Assembly: GCA_027625915.1 (NCBI GenBank)
Contig: JANTQA010000036.1
Location: 11,615,001-11,679,000, forward strand
Direction: 5' to 3'
Length of the DNA stretch: 64,000 nt
Source: Anaeramoeba flamelloides
Taxonomy: Eukaryota; Metamonada; Anaeramoebidae
The notes under the pieces were generated by a model. The model had not been told where the DNA came from, did not search any database, and saw only the letters and a list, made by a program, of their open reading frames with translations. Below, in pieces: positions 11,096 through 30,570 of this stretch (position 1 is the stretch's first letter; each line of letters opens with the position of its first letter). The translations under genes were made by a program, and so were the position numbers.

Positions 11096-11869
11096 CCGTT
11101 TTTTTCTTCCAAAAATATATATTTTAACTATTATCATTTTACCATTCTGGTTATCATTCAAATTTCATTTTATTTTGTAATGTACTAATAAAAAAAAATA
11201 TTTTTTATACTTTAATGAGATATTATTACAATGAACCTATTACAAATCCCCAAATGATAAATGAGAGTAAAATCATCTAGATAGAAAAAAAATTCCAGAA
11301 AAATCTAAGATACATTACTTTAGAAAGAAAATTTTATTAAGGAACTAATCTCTATTAATTTTTTTAGCCTAAATTTCATAGAGATTGAGATTTTTTTTTG
11401 CTAATTAACTAGATTTGAAAAACTCTCTTTATTTTCAATGTTAATAATATTTCTTGATAACGAATCCTTATTTAGAAATTGGTCAAAAAAAAAAAATAAA
11501 ACAAACTACTCCCTCAATCCTTTTAAATTATTATTTACAATTATTCCTTATCTAAAAACATTTTTAACAATCTTAAGGAATTATGTTCTTATATTAACAG
11601 TTAACATTTTGAAATAATATCTAAATAATTTATTTTTATAGGATAGTGTATAGAATTATTTTTTTATTAAGAGAAAGAGTAATTATCGAAAATTTTATCA
11701 AAAGAAATAAAAAAGAGAAGATTTAAAATATTTAAATTATTTGTATTAAAATAAACTGAATTCCAAAATTTTAGACACACTTTAAATAGTTGAAAGTTTA
11801 AAAATACGACACTTTAAATTTAATTTGGAAATAATTTTGATTTTACAAACTATTTCATTTTTTGTCATT

Positions 11870-12170
11870 TTTGTTCTGTTTTCATTTCCTTTTTTCTTAT
11901 TAAGTAATCTGTTTCCGTTTGTTCTGTATTTTTTTGTCTAAGGTTGGTATAGGGTGTTATCATGTTTAATATTTCCTTTTTTCTTATTGATCACATTTAT
12001 TTTTTTTAACCCCTGACGTTTATTCCTTTACTTTTTTTATTTTTATATTCAAGTTACCCACACTATCATATTTATTTCATTATTTTAATATTAGACAGTC
12101 ACCACTTGATCTTTTTTCTTGGTTATTTTTCCCAAGAAAAAGAAAATCTAGCCAATTAGAAAATGGTAAA
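11870..12170. repeat. Dispersed repeat pair R2, left copy
   Basis: It aligns by eye with about 53640-53900 in the same orientation. The clearest shared part runs from 'attcaagttac' through a 'tattag' block to 'aactacttgat/cacttgatc'. No terminal repeats and no coding frame are seen, so the class is unknown. Confidence 0.5.
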
Positions 12171-13067
12171 AAATAAACTCCTTTTCAAACAAAAATTCCT
12201 ACCTCTCAAATCATCTATGCTATTGAATTGGATTATTAATAAGATAAATAAATACATTGGTGATTTTCATTTTAATTATTCATTTTTTTTATTTTTATTT
12301 ATTTATTTTTGGATATTGAGCAGTTAGAAAACGAAAAAACAAGATAAGTGGAACCCAATTTAGAAATAATCTGCCAGTATGAAAATGAAAATAGTTAAGT
12401 TTGATTTGGAATGAGTTAGATATAGAAATTAATAAAAGCCTTTTATTGGATTGATGCATGTGAAAAAGAAAAGAGAAAAATAAAGAAAAAAAATATCCAA
12501 AAAAATACCCAGATGAATTACAGAAATATATTGCAAAGGAGACTTTAAAGAACAAAAGTTTTAACCTGTAAAGAGTTATCAATAAAATATAAACAACTTT
12601 TTCACAATTCACCTTGTTAGACAGTTTTTATTAATTTTATTATTTTTTTTTCTTTACAATTTACAAAACGAGATTTTTCATTTTAAATAAAAGTTAACAC
12701 AATTTTTAACATATCTAATTTTAATTTTTATTGTTTTGTTTTAATGAGTTTTAAATATTCAGTTGAGTGTTTTTTGTATATAATATAAAGAGTTTATTAG
12801 ATTTTAGAATGATACGACAATTAATTTGATTCAATTATGAAAAATTCTTGAAATTTTATGTTCCCATTTATTTGAAAAAGAGTTTAAATAATTTATATTT
12901 TATAAAAAAAATAGAAAAAAAAAATCAAAAAATATGATGGTTTAATCAAAATGTTTTATTTAATAGTTGAATATGTTATAATTTTAATATACAAAACAAT
13001 CAAAAGGGATATTATAAAAAAAAACCAAACTAATAAATAATGGTCTATATGTAAAAAATTGTTGATG

Positions 13068-15011
13068 TTAAATATCTTCAGATTCTTGCGAATTTGATAA
13101 ATTCATATCTATATCAGTTAAAGTTTGATCATTTTCTGTTTGTGAATTTTCGATCTGCAAGTTTTGATCATTTTCAATATCTGATTGCGAATCTGATTGC
13201 GAATCTGATTGTGAATCCGATTGAGATCCCGAATTATATTCAAGGTCATTATCTATTCTAAACTCTTGGCCATCTAAAAAAAAGATGATATCATTTTCAG
13301 GATCATCAAAATCTTTTTGGATATACCCGTTATGTAATTTTCTTAATGCCCATTTTAAAGATCCAACTTTCATTTTTAATTTAAAAATTTCTTCATGGGC
13401 CATTTTCAATTTAGATTCACTAATTTGGATTAATTCGTTCTTGTTCTTCTTCTCATCATAATTATTGCTATTATTTTCAGAGTTCATTTTCGACAATTCC
13501 AATAATTTTATTACCTCTCTTTTTAGTCTGGGGAACTGCAACATTTGCTGATCCTCATTTTCAATTATTGATTGTAAAAGAGGCACTGCCTGTTTGTAAT
13601 CCTTGATTTGGCAAAGTGCATCGGCCAATCTAAATCGGTAAACGCTTGAGGGATTTTTTTCCGCTGCAATTGAAAAGTGGTGCACTGCCCTTGCCCAATT
13701 GCCAAATCTGGCCTGCAACAGGCCGAATGCAAAGTCATACTTTGCCGGGGTATTTTTCTCTTCTTGTGTTAAGATTCTGACCTTTTCATAACAAGACAGG
13801 GCCTTAAATAGATGAGTTAGGGAGTGCCAGCACATTCCGAGTTGATACCAATTCTTTGCAATGTCTGGGCATTTGTTGATTTCGTTCTCTATATTTGTTA
13901 TTATCTGTTTTTTGTAGTTCCATTCCCTTTTCAGAGACTCGTATCCAAAATGGTTGCACTTATCAAACAAATTGTATTTTAACAAAACCCTCAAATCATT
14001 CTCGGAATTGGTATTATTGGGCTTGTATTGATTAAACATCTTACACACCTTCCTATAATTGGAATATAATTTGGGTTGCACCCGGGCTGCGTGCTCAAGC
14101 GAGATAAGAGCGCCTTCCCTGTCCTTGGACTCAAAGCAAAACCAACTCCTTAAGAGGTATCCATAGCCGTATTTGGCTCGGATTTCGAAAGAATTCTCTA
14201 AATATCGCAAGCCCGTCTTTAAATCGTTTTTGTTGACCACGATCAGTCTTGCGAGGTTGCCCCAAGCCCACCACTCCGAATTGTCCACTTTTAAACTCTT
14301 CTTAAAATACTCCTGTGACTTTTCGATCTCACCCTTCTCCAGCAGCACGGCCCCATACCAATTTAAAAAATTGGAATTCTTGGGATACAATTCGACACAC
14401 TTGCGAAAATATTTCTCTGCGTTTGTCTTGTCCCAAACAGACCAATAACAGATCGCCAATTTGAAAATTGCAAAAATGGATGACTCGTCGTTTTGCATGA
14501 TCTTTTTCAAAACTTCAATTGCCTCGTCATTACGATCCAATAAATACAACGCACTTGCAATGTTGTCCCAATTTTCTGGTGGCGTCTCATCGATTTCGAG
14601 CGACTTTGTTAAAAAAAAGATCGCTTCAGATTTTTGGTTGTTCCAATACAGAACCTCCCCTAGGTACAAACAGGCAGTGTAATTTGTTGGATCAACTTCA
14701 ACGGCCTTTCTCAAATACTCGATCCCAACCAGATCATTATTAGGATCAGTAACGAGATACCAAAGGTCTGTCCAGATATTAGAATTGTAAGGATCAAGAT
14801 CAGCCGCTTTTTTTAAATACTTGATCGCGAGCTGCTTCTGTTTCAGGCAGTTGTAACACTCTGAGATTTCAACATAAGCGATCCTTGATAACGGGTTTAA
14901 GGTAAGTGCATATTCGTAATACTTGAGGGCCGATCGATATTTCTTCGAATTAAGTTCATTCTCGGCCTTGGCTAAGTATATTTCATACGTTTCTGTAATA
15001 TCTTTTTCCAT
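13068..15011 (-). CDS. Tetratricopeptide-repeat (TPR) protein
   Basis: An intact, intronless frame. I choose the Met at 15009-15011 (MEKDITETYE), giving 647 residues; the 31 codons upstream are A-rich and unlike the protein. Residues 10-470 are TPR units of 34 residues with the usual small/large residue pattern, for example AEKYFRKCVELYPKNS and ALKYYEYALTLNPLS, about eleven in all. A short coiled coil follows, then an acidic tail with SDSQ repeats. TPR superhelices bind peptides and build complexes; nothing here names a partner, and no catalytic domain follows, so it is not O-GlcNAc transferase. The central part is visibly richer in G+C than its surroundings, with C-ending codons, suggesting strong expression or selection. 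Alternatives such as an APC/C-type subunit cannot be excluded. Confidence 0.85.
   Translation of the reverse strand: MEKDITETYEIYLAKAENELNSKKYRSALKYYEYALTLNPLSRIAYVEISECYNCLKQKQLAIKYLKKAADLDPYNSNIWTDLWYLVTDPNNDLVGIEYLRKAVEVDPTNYTACLYLGEVLYWNNQKSEAIFFLTKSLEIDETPPENWDNIASALYLLDRNDEAIEVLKKIMQNDESSIFAIFKLAICYWSVWDKTNAEKYFRKCVELYPKNSNFLNWYGAVLLEKGEIEKSQEYFKKSLKVDNSEWWAWGNLARLIVVNKNDLKTGLRYLENSFEIRAKYGYGYLLRSWFCFESKDREGALISLEHAARVQPKLYSNYRKVCKMFNQYKPNNTNSENDLRVLLKYNLFDKCNHFGYESLKREWNYKKQIITNIENEINKCPDIAKNWYQLGMCWHSLTHLFKALSCYEKVRILTQEEKNTPAKYDFAFGLLQARFGNWARAVHHFSIAAEKNPSSVYRFRLADALCQIKDYKQAVPLLQSIIENEDQQMLQFPRLKREVIKLLELSKMNSENNSNNYDEKKNKNELIQISESKLKMAHEEIFKLKMKVGSLKWALRKLHNGYIQKDFDDPENDIIFFLDGQEFRIDNDLEYNSGSQSDSQSDSQSDSQSDIENDQNLQIENSQTENDQTLTDIDMNLSNSQESEDI
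13160..13230 (-). repeat. 12-bp tandem repeat encoding SDSQ units
   Basis: Four to five near-identical 12-base units in the acidic tail of the TPR gene. The reading frame is kept. Confidence 0.85.
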
Positions 15012-15942
15012 TGGGTGTTTATTTTGTTCTTTTTTTCTGTTGTTTGCTTTACTTAACTTTTCTTTTATTTGATTTTGAAATCGAAAAAGTAAATGGAAAA
15101 GCAAAAAAAATGAAATTTAATTCAGATATGAACGCCAAGAGGAATAACAAGATTGTTAAATCATTTTTTAAAGCAAAACTTTGATTTTAAAAATAATTTG
15201 CTATTCTGGAGGCAATTATTGAGAAACGGAAAAATCCACTCCTGATTTTAATAGTGTTTGTTAAGTTCTGACAAAACTTGTTGTATAAATTAAAAGCTGA
15301 TTTTCATTTTTTCATGAAGGCCTAACACATTAAATGATCAAAAAAAAATGTGAAAGAAACCAAGGTGAATATCATGTTGGTTTCTTCAAGTTTTATATTT
15401 AAAAAAGAATTTTATGAAATGAAGGATAACATTAACAATTTTTTTTCCAAAAATAGACCCAATTGTAAATCTATTTTTTTTATTTATACAAGAACTCTTT
15501 TTTAAAAAATTCGTAAAAAATTGAGTAAAGGACAAAAAATTTTAAACAAATTATTGTCTAACAAAAAAGAAAATTTAATAAAAATTGATAATTATGAACA
15601 ATTTTTTAAACAAATTTAGTTGATAATTTAAAATTATCTCAAAAAATCGAATAGTTAAAATTATTTCAACCATATTTATATTATTGAGCAGATTTAATTA
15701 GAAGCTATATTGGAATAAGAAGAAAAAAAGTACTAATTTTTTTTTGAAATATAATCCAATTCCCCAATAATAATTTATAAAACTCCGTAACAACATGACC
15801 AAGTCAGAATTTAAATTTATATAAGAAAATAAAAACTCTTTAAAAAAAATCAAATTCTTGATTTTGAACATATTTCACAAAAAAATTTTTTATTTTCAAA
15901 AAAAAAATGATAAAATATTCCTGAAATTTCCACCCAGAGCTG

Positions 15943-16415
15943 TTGATTAATAAATTTTCTCGAAATCGATTACTATTTCCATCAAATAATTATATATTTT
16001 TAATTTCCTATTTAATTTTTTTAAAATTATTAGGTATAATAACAATATTAAGAAAGAACAAAAAATATCTAAAATGGGTAGGTTCTACTTTCATCTTAAA
16101 ACTAAGAAATTTAACAAATTATCAAAATAGATATTCTTATATTTAGAATAAGAATAAAATAAAAAGAAAATCAAACACTCTATTCAAATAAAATATCAAT
16201 AAACCTAGAATTCATTAAAGATATCGATAAATTTTTACAGGACTGCCCATCTTATGAAAAAAATTAAAAATTTTTGTTTTCAAGAATTAATTCAAATTAA
16301 TAAAAACAATAAGTATAATATTTTAATATCATTCAAGATAAAGATACATTATTTATTTGGTATAGGTTAATGATCTGGAAAATTATGATTCTTTACTGAA
16401 ATTTCCAAACAAAAA
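15943..16415 (+). mobile_element. LINE subfamily B, C-terminal fragment
   Basis: Degraded plus-strand coding for a LINE C-terminus. LRNLTNYQNRYSYI matches FRSFTNCLNRYYYVID of the intron LINE, and CPSYEKN matches its CPSYEID. The segment after that matches the subfamily B copy at 36064-36330 at the nucleotide level ('aaagat..ttattta' and the following helix). Several stops and frame changes show it is dead. The foldback element begins immediately downstream. Confidence 0.6.
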
Positions 16416-16432
16416 TTTAGAAATTAAGTAGA

Positions 16433-17320
16433 GAACGTATAGTGCACTCAAGTGCCAAGTTTTTACTTCAAAAATTAAAAAAAAACCCAATTAAAAGTGC
16501 CGCCAAGTACCTCGGTTTTCCAAAATTTAAAAGAATTGATGAAAAATCAAAGATTTTACACTATTTTTTAAAATTCTGGGGAATAACTTGTTTTTTTTTA
16601 ATTTTGAAATACAAATAAGATTTCTTAAATTTTCTTTTTATTTCTTAAATTAAATAAAAGCTAACATAACTGCAGTTTTATTAGGTTTTTATCTTTTGAT
16701 TGTAAAATATTTTGATTTTCGAAATAAACAGTAATCACAGGAAAAAGTAATAGCGTTTTTGTTTTTTGATGTTTTCTGTTTTATTCTACAAGTTTTCGAG
16801 GTTTTTTCAAGGTTTTTTCGAGGTTTTTTTGAGGTTTTTTTGAGATTTTTTTGAGGTTTTCTATTTTATTTGTGAAGTGTTCGAGTTTTTTTTTACTTTT
16901 TGAAATAAACAGAAAATTTTAATAAATTTTTTGGTTTTATTACAAAAAGTAAAAAAAACCTAACGGAAATCTATTGATTCTCCAAATAAATAGAAAACTC
17001 CAAAAAACATAACGAAAATATTTTAATTTACAGAATAGATCGAAAACTTAGGAAAATATAAGACACTTCAAAAATAAATAGAGAACTCAAAAAAACCTAA
17101 CGAAAATCTATTGATTTTCCAAATAAACAGAAAACTCAATAAAAGCTAAAAGATACTTTTCCAAAATTTAAAAGAATAGAGAAAAACCAAAGATTTTTAC
17201 TCAATTCTTTCAAATTCTGGAAAAGCTAAAGACGTTTTTTTTTTTTACTTTTGGAAATAAACAGAAAATTAAATAAATTTTCTGTTTATTTCAAAAATTA
17301 AAAAAAAAACTCACAACTTT
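16433..17320. repeat. Multi-hairpin foldback element, copy 1
   Basis: A chain of inverted repeats. Two hairpins (about 16519-16588 and 17157-17228) pair 'ttttccaaaatttaaaagaat' with 'attctt..aaattctggaaaa'. Between them are repeated 'aaacagaaaactc' and 'cctaacg' units with inverted partners. The same modules occur at 31065-31600. I see no coding. It is probably a non-autonomous foldback or compound MITE family. Confidence 0.7.
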
Positions 17321-17539
17321 TAGAGGAAATTAATTTCCTCCCTTCAAAATAATAATTATCAAAAATTAATAATTTGGTAAAAAAAATAAAACAGTGTTTC
17401 TTATTTTGACTCAAAAAGAGTTTCTAAAAAATAAAAATTAAATTAATGAACCTTTAAATAAAATGAAAATGAAAATAATATCAGGACAATTAATAACTTT
17501 TAGTTATTATACACTTTCCTATAAAAGCGATAGATTATG

Positions 17540-17745
17540 ATTTTTCTAAAATAAATTAAAAGACATAAATCTCAGTGAATTAATTTTTTAACCATAAAAT
17601 TCTAAAATTACTTTCATTTCTTTAGTAATGGTGAAATCGATGATTTTACGCTTTAAATCCACTTTCATAAATTTAAGTATAAGGACACATAGAAGTGTAA
17701 TTTGCACTTCTTCAATAATAATAACAATAATTAAAATTGAGTAGT
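17540..17745 (+). mobile_element. LINE subfamily A, 3'-end fragment
   Basis: Plus-strand match to the 3' end of the intron LINE, covering its last 35 or so codons and the 3' UTR. Shared features are 'gatgattttacgctt', the 'agtgtaattt' block and an 'aataataataac' tail. The reading frame is destroyed. Confidence 0.65.
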
Positions 17746-17804
17746 TTGAATAAAATTAAATCATTTCTTCTAATGTGTAAATCCAAATATTGTTTCTCAA
17801 ATAA

Positions 17805-26258
<8,454 letters not shown>

Positions 26259-28089
26259 TTTTTGATTATTGAGTCAGAATAAGAAATTAAAAAAGTGAAA
26301 AAAATGAAAATTGTGATAGATCTTCACGACAAAGAATAGCACAAAAATTTAAGTCACTTTTTTTACTTGTAAACACTTTGTTTTTGTTAAATTGTTCCAA
26401 ATTTTGAAAGGAATTACAAGATCACAATTCAACAACTTTCAATTTAAAAGTTTTTCTAAATCAAACTTTTAAAAACTTGGCAATTTAAACAACTTTCCGA
26501 TTTTTGGTTTCCATAAAAAGAGTTTCAGGTTTTTGAAAGAAAAAAATACTTTTCTTTGAGATAACTTTCAAAAATTTCAATTAAATTCACAGGTTATCTT
26601 TTGTTAATTATATTTTTTTACCCTTTTTTTTTGGCCAATAAAAAGTTTGTATCAAGTATTTGAAATTTGAAAAAATATGAAAGAATATAAAAGACTGAAA
26701 TCTTGCAGACTATCAGTCTGGAAGTTCGAAAAATCCTTGGTTTTATTAGTATGGATTGTGCTATTTTTGTCCTGTCCAAAACAAAAAAATTTAAAACACT
26801 TTTTTTAATTCCAAATCCTTTGTTTGTTTCATAATTTTACCTATTTTTAAATAATCAGATTGTAGTCCAATATCTTTTAATTTCAAAGTTTACAAAAAAA
26901 ACTTGAAATATAACCTGAAAAACAATTGTAGATTTTTCGTTTTTACCAAAAGTAAACTCTTTTTCAGTCAAACACCTTGTTTTATAGAAAAAAAGAACCA
27001 ATTAAAAATGTTTAATTCAGTATTTTTCGAATAATAGATTTTCAGTTTTTGGATAAGGGTGTTATTTCTATTTCAATCAAAATTTTTTATATTTATTTTT
27101 TTATAATTAATTCCATTTTACTTTAATGGTTTTTTTTATAATTGTTGTACTTTTTTTTTAATTTTTTTATAAATTTTATTTTATCTAAAGCCAATTTTTA
27201 AGATTTGTTACAAAATAAATGAACCAAAATTTTCATTCAGCTTTCCAAAAAAGGTTTAAAAAACCAGGTCAAATTTCAACTTTTAATTCGAAAAAACTAG
27301 TTGAAAGTATAAATTAACTTTTAGAATGGGATACTTTTGGTTATTTTTTTTGATTTTTGAGGGGTTGTGATTTTTGAAAAGTTGATTGAAAATTTTGATC
27401 TTTTTATTTTAAAATTAACAGTATTTTATTTTTCAAATATTTTTCTTTTTTCTTTCTTCTTGTTTTATTTAGACAAAAAGTTAATTTGAAAAAAAAAATG
27501 TTTTTAACCCCTTTATGAACATTTATAAAATTGTTAATGTAATTTCTTTTCCAATAAATATCTTTACTATTAAAACATCTGTTGTTAACAATTGTAATTT
27601 CCTAAAGAAATTGCGTAATTTTGAACAAGAGATTTCAATGAAAGGGGACCAAAATTTTTAATATTATTTTATGGTTTTTTCGGGTATTTCTTTCATGAAT
27701 ATCAACTTGAATCCAAAGTTAATTATTTCTCTTAATTTTAATAAATTTTATGTTTGGTAAATCTAAATAAAAATTGAATTTTTCATTTTTTGTTAGGAAT
27801 TTTAAGTGAAATGGAGTTTAGTTTCAGGGATTGTAATTAAACAGATATTATTAAATAGAATAACTGGAAAAAATTACAAACGATTACAAATCCTATAATA
27901 ACAATATATCTTTTAAATCGATATGATTTCATTTCAATTTTTTCGGATAGATTTTGATGAAATTTTCAGGAAAGTGTTCCTTAAAAAATCTCACAATTTT
28001 AATTATATTTCATCAAATAATTCTTTTAATGAAATTTTAAATGAAATTTGCACTATTATTCTTGCAAATATAAACTCCAATTCACCCAA

Positions 28090-28600
28090 AGTTGCTATCA
28101 AAAATGAAAAATTCAATTTTTATTAAGAATCAACAAACATAAGTTTTATTAGAAATAAGAGAAATAATATACTTTGTATTTGAGTTGAGATTTATATAGG
28201 AAATAACTGGACAAACTTTTATTTTCGAAAAAAAAAAAGTTTAAAAAAAAATTTAGGCATCTTTCTATTGAAGCATCAAAGAAAATTCTAAATTTATTTA
28301 GGTATAATAAAATTGTTGACAATAGATTTTTTTAATAATTTATGAATTTTAACAGAAATTATTATGATTCAATTTTCTTAATGTTAATTTATGGTCTAAA
28401 ACATTTTTTTTTCAAATTGACTTTTTATCTAAATAAAACAAGAAGAAAAAAAATAGAAAAAAAAAAAAAAAAAAAAGCAAAAAGTAAAAAACTAAAGAAA
28501 AAAATTTACCAAAATTAGAAAAAATGATTTTGATCAAAAAATTTTAAAATTTAGTTTGAGAAGAATAATACATTAAAATTATAAAATAGATTCAACTTCT
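28090..28600. repeat. Dispersed repeat pair R4, left copy
   Basis: It aligns by eye with about 51260-51730, same orientation. Shared stretches are 'tttttaagaatcaacaaac', an 'agaaataat' block, 'agtaaaaaactaaa', and 'tttagtttgagaagaataat' near the right end. The left margin overlaps the end of the open stretch at 27923-28126, so this may be part of a formerly coding element. Confidence 0.55.
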
Positions 28601-28800
28601 TCAATAAAACTGGCCTACTTAGCTAAAGAAGAGTTTGTATTGAATTTTATGGTAGTTTTAAAACAAAACAAATACAATCGATGGCGAAAATTAATTTTTA
28701 CTCTTTATGAAGACTTTCCAAAAATATGTAACAAATCCAGACTATTTATGAATTCTAAAAATAATTTTTATTTAACAGTTATTTTTTTATTTAATATATA

Positions 28801-28999
28801 GCAAGTTCCACTTTTAAGACACAAACTATCAAGGAAATTTAAGACAGACAGAAAAATCTCAAATTAAGACAGATTTTTTGGGATTTTTTTTTTAGACGGA
28901 TTATTTCACTAAATTAAGACTTTTTTACTTTAATTTGTGATTTTTTTGTGCCTTAAAATTTTGTTGAAAGTTTGTGTCTTAAAAGTGGAACTGATTGTA
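28801..28999. mobile_element. Palindromic MITE family 1, copy 2
   Basis: The arms begin near 'gcaagttccacttttaagac' and end 'gtggaactgattgta'. It has the same size and layout as the other copies. The first bases are altered, so the left TA is unclear. Confidence 0.75.
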
Positions 29000-29559
29000 A
29001 ATATTTTATTTTTATCCATAATCGTTATACAGTCTTTCATTAGTTTCTGAAAAAAAAAAAAATATCTTCATTTTATTATTTTTTTATATTCATTTTTGTA
29101 GATTTATTTTTTGCTTTTGATCAAAATATGAAGTAATAGATATTATTATAATTTTAAAGTTCTTTTTTATATACTTTTATGTTTTTTATTGGACTTTTTT
29201 TTCTCTTCTAGCAACAACAAATATATAAATATAAAATTAATAGAATTTAAGATTTCACTAATAATAAAAGAATAAATAGAAAGTACACATAATAAATAAA
29301 ATTAATATTCCAAATAGTAAAAAAAAAATAGGAATATAAACTGCAGGAGATTTTTCAATAATTCAAACTCAAAAAAGTTTTTATTGTTAAATTTCCTATT
29401 TTCTTTTATCTTATTTTCTCTTTTTTTTTTCGATTATTTTTAGAAATCTAATTCATTTGCAATTTTTTTTTTATTCCAAGATCGATTGTCAATAGTTAAA
29501 AAAGTGTTATTTTAATGTTATTGAAACAGTAAAAATGATTGTAGAAAAATCATATTTAT

Positions 29560-29830
29560 TTCTATTGTGGTTTTAATTGATCTTCAATAGGAGATCAAAA
29601 TGAACATTGTTGTTTTTCTAAATATGTTGCCCTAAGAATTTTGGTTTTTCAATTTTTAAGAAAATCAATGGATTGATTAGTTTTACTTCCATTTGGTATC
29701 AACAATTCTCCGATGTGTATTATTCTACTTAATTCTTAATTATTTTTTCAATGGTAAATCATAAATAAAATAATTGATATTTCAAAATTTTTTTGTTACC
29801 ATTGATAGAAACAAAATTGATAAAAAAATT
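29560..29830. repeat. Dispersed repeat pair R1, right copy
   Basis: The partner of 3430-3700, same orientation. It lies just past the 3' end of the eIF4E gene. Confidence 0.5.
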
Positions 29831-29935
29831 TCAAAATTTCTTCTTTTTTTTCGTTTTTTATTTATTTTTAGAAGAAAAAGCAGTTGATGTCTTGAAATAA
29901 ACATACAAAAAGAGAATAGAAATTTTATTTTTTTT

Positions 29936-30528
29936 TTAGATTTCATATGTTGGTTTTAATGATCCACGGTCTTTTTTAGTTGATAAAGAGTCTTTATGAA
30001 TAAGATATGAGAGTCTAATTCCTCTTAAATGAAGTGATTCTTTCCATTTTTTCCCGATTGAAATTTGTGCTTCCTTATTTGATGCTGTTTTTGTCCATAA
30101 TGAAATTCTATCTCCATTATTTCTGATACTTACAACTGCACCGCATATTTCCTCATTATATTCATAGTTTTCACCGATGATTGATAAAATCTAAAAATAA
30201 TATAATATTTTGAAAATAAATAGAAAATGGAAAAATAGAATTCCGTAATTTTTTTGAATTGATAATTATCAATAATAAAATAATAAAATTAAATTTTAAA
30301 TAATGATGGAAATTGAAATCAAAATTCTTTTACATTTTTTTAAATATGTTAGTAATGAATATTCAATTAGAAAAAAAATATTTTCTTGATCCTTGTTTAT
30401 TTTGTACTTTCCAATTGAAAATTCAGAACTGATCACATTTCTTTCCTTTGAATCATTCTGTTTTGAATTTATTATTATTTTTTTTAACTTTCAATGTTTT
30501 CATATTAACTAAACCTCCTTTATAAGCC

Positions 30529-30570
<42 letters not shown>

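Larger units (their letters stand above)
9143..13067. other. Intergenic stretch with a LINE 3' fragment and a dispersed repeat
   Basis: No gene recognised. It holds a LINE 3' end at 10915-11095 (+) and a dispersed repeat at about 11870-12170 that recurs at 53640-53900. A short sequence at 10357-10400 resembles a hAT terminus. A patch at about 12390-12590 (+) looks coding (for example WNELDIEINKSLLLD) but carries several stops. The remainder is AT-rich with nothing visible. Confidence 0.55.
15012..17804. other. Intergenic stretch dominated by LINE and foldback repeats
   Basis: No host gene seen. 15012-15900 shows nothing recognisable. From 15943 on it is a LINE subfamily B fragment, then a foldback element, then a LINE subfamily A fragment, each listed separately. 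Confidence 0.6.
26259..29935. other. Intergenic stretch with dispersed repeats and a MITE
   Basis: No host gene recognised. 26259-27880 shows nothing beyond AT-rich sequence. 27923-28126 is an open stretch (+, 67 codons) with no recognised family that runs into repeat R4 (28090-28600). A palindromic MITE (28801-28999) and repeat R1 (29560-29830) follow. Confidence 0.55.

Noticed and set aside
12295-12612. 105-codon open frame on minus and a protein-like plus reading
   Set aside because: The minus frame has no domain pattern; the plus reading contains several stops. Kept only as a remark.
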